Shown here piece after piece: positions 24,966 through 33,350 of a stretch of DNA of 64,000 bases (positions within the stretch are counted from its first letter, which is position 1; the number at the start of each line of letters is the position of its first letter). Position numbers and translations under genes: made by a program. Where the stretch lies: contig NZ_CP047935.1 in the NCBI RefSeq assembly GCF_014279995.1, positions 3,245,494-3,309,493 on the forward strand. The letters run 5' to 3'. The notes beneath the pieces are model-generated. The model saw only the letters and a list, made by a program, of their open reading frames with translations, had not been told where the DNA came from and made no database searches. This DNA is from Synechococcus sp. BIOS-E4-1. Lineage in GTDB: Bacteria > Cyanobacteriota > Cyanobacteriia > PCC-6307 > Cyanobiaceae.

Positions 24966-24987
24966 CCAAACTCAAAACTGAGTTTGG
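24966..24987. other. Perfect inverted repeat upstream of cynS
   Basis: CCAAACTCA and TGAGTTTGG form a nine-pair stem with a four-base loop, 64 bases upstream of the cynS ATG at 24902. It is either an operator in the cynS promoter region, a leader hairpin, or a terminator for transcripts entering from the right (a T-rich stretch TTGTCTTTG follows on the minus strand). Confidence 0.6.
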
Positions 24988-25050
24988 AGTCATTGACTAC
25001 AACTTCACGAATACAGAACTGCTCTATTGAGTTCATCGATCGTGGACCCA

Positions 25051-25215
25051 ATGAGCACCATTTTCCGCAGACTCACTTCACTTCTGAACAACCCGACTCT
25101 TTCCTCCAGCGTGAGCGCCAGTCTGGTACTTGAGCGCCTCTATTACGCCGATGGCCGCCACAACCCCAGCCATCCAAAACATGGAAGCTTCCAGGGTCTT
25201 TCCGTGCTTGCGTGA
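25051..25215 (+). CDS. Small conserved-looking protein, 54 residues
   Basis: Begins MSTIFRRLTSLL at the ATG at 25051 (a TTG at 25027 would add eight residues). The C-terminal half, LERLYYADGRHNPSHPKHGSF, is rich in the kind of compact polar motif seen in small cyanobacterial conserved proteins. No signal peptide or membrane helix. It is divergent from cynS and 73 bases upstream of the TrpD-like gene. No function is assignable. Confidence 0.55.
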   Translation: MSTIFRRLTSLLNNPTLSSSVSASLVLERLYYADGRHNPSHPKHGSFQGLSVLA

Positions 25216-25288
25216 GCTGATCGGTAGCAATGGCTACCCCTGAAGGTGACCCCACTGCTGAACACTGCCCTAAGCGGGGGTAACGCTC

Positions 25289-26359
25289 TTGACAAGTCAT
25301 GTCTTAAGCGGTCGCGACCGCTTCAAGCAGCACCTGCGCAAAGTCGGAAGCGGTGAGCACACCAGCAAAGGTCTGAGTCGAGAGGAAGCTGCCGATGCTC
25401 TAGCACTGATGCTTCGGGAGGAAGCCACTGCGGCACAGATTGGGGCCTTTCTGATCGCCCATCGCATCCGCCGGCCTGAGCCCCAGGAACTCACTGGCAT
25501 GCTCGACACCTACAGAACGATGGGGCCCGTTCTTCACAGCCCTGCTGATCAGAAAAGACCTCTCTGCTTCGGCATGCCGTTTGACGGTCGCACAAGAACT
25601 GCGCCCATCTACCCCCTGACCAGCCTGGTGTTGGTGGCCTGCGGTCAACCGGTCGTCCTGCAGGGAGGTGACCGGATGCCGATCAAGTACGGCATTACCG
25701 CCCTCGACCTATACCGCCTTCTGGATCTCAATCTGGGTGGACTGCCCATGAGCACTGTTCAGGAAGGGTTCAACACGCATGGCTTCGCGCTCATCCACCA
25801 GCCTGATCACTTCCGTATCGCGGAAACCCTGATTGATTACCGGGAGCAGCTGGGGAAGCGGCCTCCGGTTGCCAGCCTTGAGCTCATGTGGACAGCCCAC
25901 CGGGGAGAGCACCTCCTGGTGAGTGGATTTGTGCACCCTCCAACCGAAAGCCGTGCCTGGGAAGCACTCAGGCTCGCCGGCGAAACCGACCTGCTCACCG
26001 TGAAAGGCCTCGAAGGGGGGACGGATCTTCCCATCGGCCGAGCCTGCATCACGGCCCGTGTCCGCAATGGGAAGGCGGAACGCATGATCCTTCACCCGCG
26101 CGACCACGGATGCCACAACGCAGATGTGGAATGGACATCGGAAAGCACCTGGCAGAGCCAGGCCTTCGAGGCACTCAGAAACCGTGGGCCCCTCAGCGAA
26201 GCTCTGCGCTGGAATGCCGGCGTCTATCTCTGGAACGCGGGCCTGAGCGACAGTCTTGACTCGGGCATAGAGATGGCCACCACAGTGCTCGAACAAGGTC
26301 GAACACTGGATCAGCTGGATCAGCTGCGCAGCTTGCCCAGTGCTTTGTGCATCCGATAG
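25289..26359 (+). CDS. TrpD2-like family 3 glycosyltransferase with altered PRPP site
   Basis: A 356-residue member of the anthranilate phosphoribosyltransferase superfamily: N-terminal helical domain with LSREEAADALALMLREEATAAQIGAFLIAHR, then an alpha/beta domain. The usual PRPP-binding GTGGD is replaced by FGMPFDGR and KHGNR by LQGGDR, so it is unlikely to be the tryptophan pathway TrpD. TrpD2/YbiB relatives bind nucleic acid, and this may be of that kind. The start is TTG at 25289, with no better in-frame codon before the conserved region. Its 3' end overlaps the convergent acetyltransferase by 40 bases. Confidence 0.75.
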   Translation: MTSHVLSGRDRFKQHLRKVGSGEHTSKGLSREEAADALALMLREEATAAQIGAFLIAHRIRRPEPQELTGMLDTYRTMGPVLHSPADQKRPLCFGMPFDGRTRTAPIYPLTSLVLVACGQPVVLQGGDRMPIKYGITALDLYRLLDLNLGGLPMSTVQEGFNTHGFALIHQPDHFRIAETLIDYREQLGKRPPVASLELMWTAHRGEHLLVSGFVHPPTESRAWEALRLAGETDLLTVKGLEGGTDLPIGRACITARVRNGKAERMILHPRDHGCHNADVEWTSESTWQSQAFEALRNRGPLSEALRWNAGVYLWNAGLSDSLDSGIEMATTVLEQGRTLDQLDQLRSLPSALCIR

Positions 26360-26787
26360 CGCTCAAAGGGCACTCCGGCGATCGTGATCGTTTCCGGAGC
26401 AACGAGCCTCCAGCCATAGCGCTCGAACAACGGGCGACTGAACTGACTGGCTTCGGTGCGCAGAAATGAAACTCCATCCGCGATCGCATCGGCTTCAATC
26501 CTCTCCAGGAGTGTTTTGCCGTGGCCCTGACGCGCCGCGCGGCCACGGCAATACAGAAGAGCAAGCCTGTCCAGCGGATAGCGAATCGCAAAGGCGGCAT
26601 CCTCGCCACTGATCCAACCGGATCCCTCCCTCAGGGTTTGATCCAGCACACCTGGCAACCAGGCAAGTGCTGCCCAGGACTTCACTTGCTGATCCGAATA
26701 CAACTGGGGAGCCTGACTCTCGATGGCATCGGCATAGATCTCCCTCAGGAGAATCTCGTCAGCTGGAACGATCAAACGCAGGACCAT
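26320..26787 (-). CDS. GNAT family N-acetyltransferase
   Basis: A 155-residue GCN5-related acetyltransferase. The acetyl-CoA pyrophosphate loop is RGRAARQGHGKTLL (motif A, R/Q-x-x-G-x-G/A), with LRTEASQFSRPLFERYGWRLV as motif B. The substrate is unknown. The ATG at 26787 shares CATG with the divergent MFS gene's start, and the 3' end runs 40 bases into the TrpD-like gene. Confidence 0.85.
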   Translation of the reverse strand: MVLRLIVPADEILLREIYADAIESQAPQLYSDQQVKSWAALAWLPGVLDQTLREGSGWISGEDAAFAIRYPLDRLALLYCRGRAARQGHGKTLLERIEADAIADGVSFLRTEASQFSRPLFERYGWRLVAPETITIAGVPFERYRMHKALGKLRS

Positions 26788-28057
26788 GGCCGATGCCTAT
26801 GGGAATGTGAGTCTCACCTGCCCAGCGGCTGCCTTGCAGCGACCACGCATTCCCACCCTGCTCAGCGCCTTCCTGACGCTGCTGAATGACCGACTCAGCG
26901 AAAGCATCGTTTTCCCACTGCTGCCGTTCCTGTTGGCAAGCTTCAACGCCGACGGGCGCACACTGGGTCTGCTTGCCGGCAGCTACGCACTCGCGCAATT
27001 TGCAGCCACTCCCCTGATCGGAGCCCTGAGTGATCGCTTCGGTCGCCGGCCCGTGATCGCTACCTGCGTTGCCGGCTCGGTGCTGGGCCTGGGCCTGTTT
27101 GCCATCACCGTCAGCATGGAATGGCCCAAGGGCGCCCTTCTGCCGCTGATGCTGCTGTTCGGCGCTCGCCTGATCGATGGTTTTAGCGGCGGTACCGCCG
27201 CAACAGCTGGAGCTGTCCTGGCAGATATCACCCCGGAGGAACAACGGGCACGCGCCTTCGGTCTGATCGGGGTGGCCTTCGGTCTCGGTTTCATCATCGG
27301 GCCGTTCGTGGGAGGACAACTGGCCCGTATCAACGTGACGGTACCGATCTGGGTGGCTACAGGCTTCGCCCTGGTGAACCTGCTGGTGGTGCTGGGTTTA
27401 CTGCCGGAGACCCATCCCCGCACAGCCCGTCAGGCCATGCCGCGCAAACGGGACCTCAACCCCTTCGCCCAGATCGCCAAGGTGATCGGCAACCCCGCCG
27501 TCGGCCGACTCTGTCTCAGCTTCTTCCTGTTCTTTCTGGCCTTCAACGGCTTCACCGCCATCCTGGTGCTCTATTTCAAACAGCGCTTCAACTGGGGGCC
27601 AGAGCTGGCCACAACCGCTTTTCTGATTGTGGGCGTAGTCGCCACCGTGGTGCAGGGGGGCCTGATCGGCCCACTGGTGAAACGGCTGGGAGAGTGGAAA
27701 CTGACGCTGATCGGTCTGGGGTTGGTGATCGTCGGATGTCTGCTTATTCCCTCGACCGATCCTCAACAGGCCCAGGCCGGTGTGTTCAGCTCCGTGGCAA
27801 TCCTGGCCACTGGCACTGGCCTGGTCACCCCAAGCTTGCGCAGCCTTGTGTCACGCCGCCTCGACTCCGAAGGACAAGGCACGGCATTGGGCAGTCTTCA
27901 GGCACTGCAGAGCCTGGGAAGTTTCCTGGGACCACCCTTGGCGGGACTGAGTTACGACCTGTTGGGACAGATCAGTCCCTTCGTTGGCAGTGCCTGCCTG
28001 CTGATCATGGTGATGCTGCTGGTGGGAGGCAGCCCGCTGCCCTCCAGAACGCAATGA
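26786..28057 (+). CDS. MFS transporter, TetA-like exporter
   Basis: A 423-residue, twelve-helix major facilitator protein resembling drug:proton antiporters. It has the loop-2 motif GALSDRFGRRPVI, the antiporter-type motif GFIIGPFVGG in helix 5, and the central loop RQAMPRKRDLNPF. The substrate cannot be told; such proteins are often called tetracycline-resistance-like without evidence. An internal GTG at 26807 is an alternative start that would leave a small gap to the divergent acetyltransferase gene. Confidence 0.85.
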   Translation: MADAYGNVSLTCPAAALQRPRIPTLLSAFLTLLNDRLSESIVFPLLPFLLASFNADGRTLGLLAGSYALAQFAATPLIGALSDRFGRRPVIATCVAGSVLGLGLFAITVSMEWPKGALLPLMLLFGARLIDGFSGGTAATAGAVLADITPEEQRARAFGLIGVAFGLGFIIGPFVGGQLARINVTVPIWVATGFALVNLLVVLGLLPETHPRTARQAMPRKRDLNPFAQIAKVIGNPAVGRLCLSFFLFFLAFNGFTAILVLYFKQRFNWGPELATTAFLIVGVVATVVQGGLIGPLVKRLGEWKLTLIGLGLVIVGCLLIPSTDPQQAQAGVFSSVAILATGTGLVTPSLRSLVSRRLDSEGQGTALGSLQALQSLGSFLGPPLAGLSYDLLGQISPFVGSACLLIMVMLLVGGSPLPSRTQ

Positions 28058-28150
28058 CTGAACCATCTGAGCCACATCGGGCTGACTGCAGTCCTGCCTC
28101 AGGACGATTGCTACGTTGCGCGAGTCGGTTCATGCACACCTGGTCACCCG

Positions 28151-30286
28151 ATGAGTGACAACGTTCTTTCCACCGACCTCTACATCAACCGAGAGCTCAG
28201 CTGGATCGCCTTTAACGAGCGGGTGCTGATTCAAGCGCTGGATGAACGGACCCCTCTGCTGGAGCAGGCCAAATTCAGCGCCATCTTCAGCAACAACCTC
28301 GACGAATTTTTCATGGTGAGGGTGGCCTCCCTCAAGGCCCAGGTGGAAGCAGGCATTGACAAACGCAGTGAGGACGGCCGCACTCCTCTGGAACAACTGC
28401 AGGCGATACGAGACCGTCTCACTCCTCTGCTTGAACGTCAGCAAGAGCACTACCGCAGGCAACTCAGGTGTGAACTGCTCAGCCATGGCGCCCATCTGCT
28501 CGATTACGAGCAGCTCAACGAACGCCAGCGACTTTGGGTTGACAACTACTTCCAGACAGCGATCTTCCCTGTGCTGACTCCCCTGGCAGTGGATCCGGCT
28601 CATCCATTTCCATTCGTGAGCAACCTCAGCCTGAATGTGGCGGCTCTGATTGATGACCCGGAAACCGGTCAAAGACTGCTCGCCCGCGTGAAGGTGCCCC
28701 AGACCATCCTGCCCCGATTTGTCACCATCCCGATCGACCTCGCAGCTGAACAGTCAGAGCCTGTACACACAGCTGTTCCTCTGGAACAGGTGGTGGCTTT
28801 CAACCTCGGCCTTCTCTTCCCGGGCATGAGCATCGAAGGGCACTACTTCTTCCGGGTCACCCGAGACGCGGATCTGGAACTGCGCGACCTGGAAGCCGAC
28901 GATCTGATGATCGCCATCGAGCAGGGCCTGCGCAAGCGCCGTATGGGCGGCGAAGTGGTGCGGCTCGAGGTCGCCGATGGAATGCCGCAGGACGTTATCG
29001 AAATGCTGATGGATGGCATGTCCGTTGAGGAAGCGGATCTCTACAGAGTCAACGGTCCACTCGGCCTCGACGATCTGTTTGGTCTGATGGGAATCCCATT
29101 GCCCAATCTCAAAAACGAGTCACACTCAGGCCAGACACCCTCAGTTCTGCGTCGCGCCCAGCGCAACATGCTCGAAGACGGCTCCATCAAAGAGGAGGAA
29201 TTTGAAAGCATTTTCTCGGTGGTTCGCCGCCGCGATGTGCTTCTGCATCACCCCTATGACCTCTTTTCCACATCGGTGGAGGAATTCATCAACCAGGCCG
29301 CAGACGATCCTCTTGTGATGGGGATCAAGATGACGCTCTATCGCACCTCCAAGGATTCACCGATCATCGCCGCGTTGATCCGCGCTGCGGAAAACGGCAA
29401 GCAGGTGATGGCACTGGTGGAACTCAAAGCACGCTTCGATGAAGACAACAACATCCAGTGGGCCAAACACCTGGAGAGCTCAGGAGTGCATGTCGTCTAT
29501 GGGGTTTTGGGCCTCAAAACTCACACCAAGATCGTGCTGGTGGTCCGTAAGGAAAAGGAACGTCTCCGAAGTTATGTCCATATCGGCACCGGCAACTACA
29601 ACTCGAAGACATCACGTCTTTACACCGATCTTGGCCTGCTTTCCGCACGCCCCGAACTCGGGCAGGATCTGGTTGAGCTGTTCAATTACCTCACCGGATT
29701 CTCCAAACAGCAGGAGTTTCGAAAGTTGCTGGTGGCACCGGTATCACTGCGTAAAGGCATGGAACATCTGATTCGCCGAGAGATCGAACACGCGCAGAAC
29801 GGCCGTGGCGGCCATATCCGGGCCAAGATGAATTCTCTGGTGGATCCAAGCATCATCGCCCTGCTGTATGAAGCCTCACAGGCAGGTGTGAAGATCGAAC
29901 TGATCGTGCGCGGGATGTGCTGCCTGTACCCCGGGCGCGAGGGCGTAAGCGACAACATCAGCGTGGTCAGTATCATCGGTCGCTTCCTTGAACACTCACG
30001 CCTGTTTTGGTTCGCCAATCACGACGAACCCGAGGTTTACATCGGCAGCGCTGATTGGATGCCAAGAAATCTGGACCGACGCGTTGAGGCAGTAACACCC
30101 GTTGAAGAACCTGCACTTCGCGAACAACTGGAACGTTTGATGCAGATCTATCTCGATGACAACCGTGGATCATTTGATATGCAGGCCGATGGATCCTTCA
30201 GCCAGCGCCATCCGGAGGGCGAGGAGCGCAATTCGCAGCTGAGCCTGATTGAAACCTGGAGAAAAGGACTGGTAGCGAAAAACTGA
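28151..30286 (+). CDS. ppk1: Polyphosphate kinase PPK1
   Basis: Polymerises the ATP gamma-phosphate into polyphosphate, the phosphate and energy store. The 711-residue protein opens with INRELSWIAFNERVL, the family hallmark. It has the catalytic phospho-histidine in YVHIGTGNYNSKTSRLYTD (His477) and the second conserved region NHDEPEVYIGSADWMPRNLDRRVE. Domain order N, head, C1, C2 is complete. It is followed by a 178-base spacer and the sigma factor gene. Confidence 0.97.
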   Translation: MSDNVLSTDLYINRELSWIAFNERVLIQALDERTPLLEQAKFSAIFSNNLDEFFMVRVASLKAQVEAGIDKRSEDGRTPLEQLQAIRDRLTPLLERQQEHYRRQLRCELLSHGAHLLDYEQLNERQRLWVDNYFQTAIFPVLTPLAVDPAHPFPFVSNLSLNVAALIDDPETGQRLLARVKVPQTILPRFVTIPIDLAAEQSEPVHTAVPLEQVVAFNLGLLFPGMSIEGHYFFRVTRDADLELRDLEADDLMIAIEQGLRKRRMGGEVVRLEVADGMPQDVIEMLMDGMSVEEADLYRVNGPLGLDDLFGLMGIPLPNLKNESHSGQTPSVLRRAQRNMLEDGSIKEEEFESIFSVVRRRDVLLHHPYDLFSTSVEEFINQAADDPLVMGIKMTLYRTSKDSPIIAALIRAAENGKQVMALVELKARFDEDNNIQWAKHLESSGVHVVYGVLGLKTHTKIVLVVRKEKERLRSYVHIGTGNYNSKTSRLYTDLGLLSARPELGQDLVELFNYLTGFSKQQEFRKLLVAPVSLRKGMEHLIRREIEHAQNGRGGHIRAKMNSLVDPSIIALLYEASQAGVKIELIVRGMCCLYPGREGVSDNISVVSIIGRFLEHSRLFWFANHDEPEVYIGSADWMPRNLDRRVEAVTPVEEPALREQLERLMQIYLDDNRGSFDMQADGSFSQRHPEGEERNSQLSLIETWRKGLVAKN

Positions 30287-30464
30287 TCCGTCGAGACCCG
30301 TGTTCATCGATACAGCGAAATCGTGCTTTTTGTCTTTATTTCATATTCGATCCATATGACTTAACACTGCATCATTGATTCGTAAAAACTTTCGATTTAA
30401 TCAGCTCACTCTTTGCTCTGGGTGCTAAATTTTTCCCAAATCTAATTTTCAGGAGGCCAGGGTG

Positions 30465-31484
30465 ATGGGGATCCCTCTGGAATCTGAAGGAGTAACCCAA
30501 AAGGTTGCTTCATCAGAGCCTGTGTTGCCGACCACTGGTCGTCGTGACAACAGTGCACGTTCACGCTCAACTTCCAATCGTTCAACCCGTCAGGGCGGGC
30601 GCTTGGCGACCGACTCGATTGGCTATTACCTGAGCAGCATTGGACGAGTTCCATTGCTCACTGCGGCTGAAGAAATCGAACTTGCACATCATGTGCAAGC
30701 CATGAAGGAACTGCTGGAGATTGCCGAAGAGGATCGCACTCCCAGGCAACGTCACCGCATCCGCATGGGTAAGCGTGCCCGGGATCGGATGATGGCCGCC
30801 AATCTCCGCCTGGTCGTGAGCGTTGCCAAGAAGTATCAGAACCAGGGCCTGGAGCTGCTCGATCTGGTTCAGGAAGGAGCCATCGGCCTGGAGCGAGCGG
30901 TTGACAAGTTCGACCCGGCCATGGGCTACAAGTTTTCGACCTATGCCTACTGGTGGATTCGCCAGGGCATGACTCGCGCGATTGACAACAGCGCACGCAC
31001 CATTCGCCTGCCGATTCACATCAGTGAAAAGCTCTCCAAGATGCGCCGCATCACACGTGAGCTCTCCCACCGCTTCGGTCGTCAGCCGAATCGACTGGAA
31101 CTGGCGAACGCGATGGGAATCGAACCACGCGATCTCGAAGACCTCATCGCCCAGAGTGCGCCCTGTGCATCCCTTGATGCCCATGCCCGTGGCGAAGAAG
31201 ATCGCAGCACGCTCGGCGAACTGATTCCGGACCCCAATGGTGCTGAGCCAATGGAGGGAATGGATCGCAGCATTCAGAAGGAGCACCTGGGAGGGTGGCT
31301 CTCTCAGCTGAATGAGCGAGAGCAAAAAATCCTCAAATTGCGCTTCGGACTGGATGGAGCCGAGCCACTGACACTTGCCGAAATCGGACGTCAGATCAAT
31401 GTGTCGCGTGAGCGGGTGCGACAGCTGGAAGCCAAGGCCATCTTGAAGTTGCGTGTCATGACCAACCATCAGCAGGCAGCCTGA
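30465..31484 (+). CDS. Group 2 RNA polymerase sigma-70 factor
   Basis: Non-essential RpoD-like sigma factor of 339 residues from the ATG at 30465, which has AGGAGG eight bases upstream. Region 1.2 is DSIGYYLSSIGRVPLLTAAEE. Region 2 includes ANLRLVVSVAKKYQNQGLELLDLVQEG and KFSTYAYWWIRQ for -10 recognition and melting. Region 4.2 is TLAEIGRQINVSRERVRQLEAKA. It lacks the long N-terminal region 1.1 and spacer of the principal sigma. Several paralogues of this kind exist in cyanobacteria, so a specific letter name cannot be given. Confidence 0.93.
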   Translation: MGIPLESEGVTQKVASSEPVLPTTGRRDNSARSRSTSNRSTRQGGRLATDSIGYYLSSIGRVPLLTAAEEIELAHHVQAMKELLEIAEEDRTPRQRHRIRMGKRARDRMMAANLRLVVSVAKKYQNQGLELLDLVQEGAIGLERAVDKFDPAMGYKFSTYAYWWIRQGMTRAIDNSARTIRLPIHISEKLSKMRRITRELSHRFGRQPNRLELANAMGIEPRDLEDLIAQSAPCASLDAHARGEEDRSTLGELIPDPNGAEPMEGMDRSIQKEHLGGWLSQLNEREQKILKLRFGLDGAEPLTLAEIGRQINVSRERVRQLEAKAILKLRVMTNHQQAA

Positions 31485-31488
31485 GTTT

Positions 31489-32133
31489 TTGCTCTCGTCC
31501 CTGCTGATCATCGGAATCTGGATGCTGCTGGTGCTCTCAGCAGCTGTGATCTGTCGGAAGCAATGGCCGGACCAACAAGAACTCAGTCGCAAGATCGTGC
31601 ACATCGGCACCGGTCCAATTGTTGTTCTGGCTTGGTGGCTCTCAATTCCAGCATCGATTGCTGTGCCAGTGGCCCTCACGGTCACCGTGATCACAGCTGT
31701 CAATCGCCGCTTGCAACTCCTACCTGCAGTTGAGGATATTGACCGCAACAGCTACGGAACCGTGGCGTATGGACTGGCGATCAGTCTGCTACTGATCCTA
31801 TTCTGGCCCGACCAAGCGGTTGCAGTTTGCGCCGGAGTGCTGGTGATGGCCTTTGCCGACGGGCTTGCGGGGCTTATTGGCCGTGGCATGACATCTCCCA
31901 GCTGGACCGTGTGGCAACAGCGAAAATCCGTCGCTGGCACCCTCACGATGGGCTTGGTCACCGCCTTGGTGTTGCTTCCGCTGGTGCTGATCAGCGAGAG
32001 TCCCTTGCACCCTCTGCGGCTGATCGCTGTCTGTGCTCTGGCCGTCGGCCTGGAGCAATTGGGACGCTGGGGAATCGACAATCTCAGTGTGCCGATGGCG
32101 GTAGGCCTGAGCTGGACGTGGATGACCGTTTAA
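31489..32133 (+). CDS. Phytol/dolichol kinase-like membrane protein
   Basis: A 214-residue integral membrane protein with six or seven hydrophobic segments. SRKIVHIGTGPIVVLAW near residue 37 and the NSYGTVAYG...FADGLAGLIGRG...KSVAGTLTMG...series are the signature of the phytol kinase VTE5/dolichol kinase CTP-dependent family. In cyanobacteria the family salvages phytol for tocopherol and chlorophyll. The start is a TTG five bases after the sigma gene stop, so cotranscription is likely. Confidence 0.8.
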   Translation: MLSSLLIIGIWMLLVLSAAVICRKQWPDQQELSRKIVHIGTGPIVVLAWWLSIPASIAVPVALTVTVITAVNRRLQLLPAVEDIDRNSYGTVAYGLAISLLLILFWPDQAVAVCAGVLVMAFADGLAGLIGRGMTSPSWTVWQQRKSVAGTLTMGLVTALVLLPLVLISESPLHPLRLIAVCALAVGLEQLGRWGIDNLSVPMAVGLSWTWMTV

Positions 32134-32156
32134 GCGGCCTCCACCTCACTCACAGC

Positions 32157-33236
32157 TCAGGACACCGGTATTGCGGATGCAGGAATGCCGGCTTTGCTCA
32201 CGGATTCAGCCAGTTCAGCCAGCAACTCAGCCGTTGATTCAATACTGATGCAGGCATCGGTGACACTCTGCCCGTAGGTGAGTGAGGAGCGATCAGCACT
32301 GATCTTCTGATTGCCTTCAACCAGATGGCTTTCCAGCATCACACCCATCACATGGGTTGATCCCTTCTGGACTTGAGCAGCCACAGCCCTGAGAACCTCC
32401 CCCTGGCGGCGATAGTCCTTGTTGGAATTGGCATGACTGCAGTCGACCATCAAACGATCCGGCAGGCCAGCTGCAGCCAGTTCCGCGGATGCCTCCTGAA
32501 TCGCTTCCAAGTGATAGTTGCTGCCGCTGTTGCCTCCTCTCAACACCAGATGACCATCCGGATTACCGGTAGTGCTCACAATGGAGGCGTGCCCCTGGCA
32601 GTTGATCCCCAGAAAGTGATGGGGACTCGAGGCTGACTGCATCGCATTGATCGCGATGGTGGCACTGCCATCGGTGCCGTTCTTGTAGCCAACGGGCATG
32701 GAAAGTCCTGAGGCCATTTCTCTGTGGGTCTGACTCTCTGTGGTGCGGGCACCGATGGCAGCCCAGCTGATCAGGTCGGCGATGTACTGCGGAACCACAG
32801 GGTCGAGGAGTTCCGTCGCAGTAGGCATGCCGTCACGAGCGAGATCCAGCAGCAGTGAACGCGCCAGACGCAGGCCCGTGTTGATGTCGTAGGAACCGTC
32901 GAGATGGGGATCGTTGATCAATCCTTTCCAGCCCACTGTCGTTCGGGGCTTCTCGAAGTACACCCGCATCACGATCTCAAGCTCCCCAGCATGACGGGCC
33001 CTCAGGGGCGCGAGCTGGCGGGCGTAATCCAGGGCCGCATCCACATCGTGCACCGAACAGGGCCCAACGACCACCAGCAAGCGATGGTCCTGGCCCCGGA
33101 GAATGGCCTGAATGCGATGTCTGGCGCTGGCAACGGTTTCTGTGGCCCTGGCATCCGTGGGTAGATCACCCTGCAGCAAGGCGGGAGGGACCAGTGGTCG
33201 GGTCTCCACCACATGCAGATCGTGAGTGGTGGTCAT
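32157..33236 (-). CDS. 3-deoxy-7-phosphoheptulonate (DAHP) synthase, class I
   Basis: First enzyme of the shikimate pathway, joining phosphoenolpyruvate and erythrose 4-phosphate. At 359 residues from the ATG at 33236 it matches the AroF/AroG/AroH type. Motifs include YFEKPRTTVGWKGLINDP, GARTTESQTHRE and DCSHANSNKD. A TTG eleven codons earlier is possible but less likely. Which feedback amino acid it responds to cannot be judged from sequence. It is divergent from acnB across about 114 bases. Confidence 0.94.
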   Translation of the reverse strand: MTTTHDLHVVETRPLVPPALLQGDLPTDARATETVASARHRIQAILRGQDHRLLVVVGPCSVHDVDAALDYARQLAPLRARHAGELEIVMRVYFEKPRTTVGWKGLINDPHLDGSYDINTGLRLARSLLLDLARDGMPTATELLDPVVPQYIADLISWAAIGARTTESQTHREMASGLSMPVGYKNGTDGSATIAINAMQSASSPHHFLGINCQGHASIVSTTGNPDGHLVLRGGNSGSNYHLEAIQEASAELAAAGLPDRLMVDCSHANSNKDYRRQGEVLRAVAAQVQKGSTHVMGVMLESHLVEGNQKISADRSSLTYGQSVTDACISIESTAELLAELAESVSKAGIPASAIPVS

Positions 33237-33350
33237 GCCCCGACTGATCAGTGGCTTCAGGTTACGCAAGCTTGTTCAGAGCGCATGCCGTCGGCACGGA
33301 ACGGTGACGCAGGAGAATGAAGTGCGTTTGCCGTTCCTGCGCCGATTCCG

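Noticed and set aside
30582-31748. 388-codon minus-strand frame over the sigma factor
   Set aside because: The sigma factor has complete conserved regions and a good ribosome binding site; the antisense frame has none.
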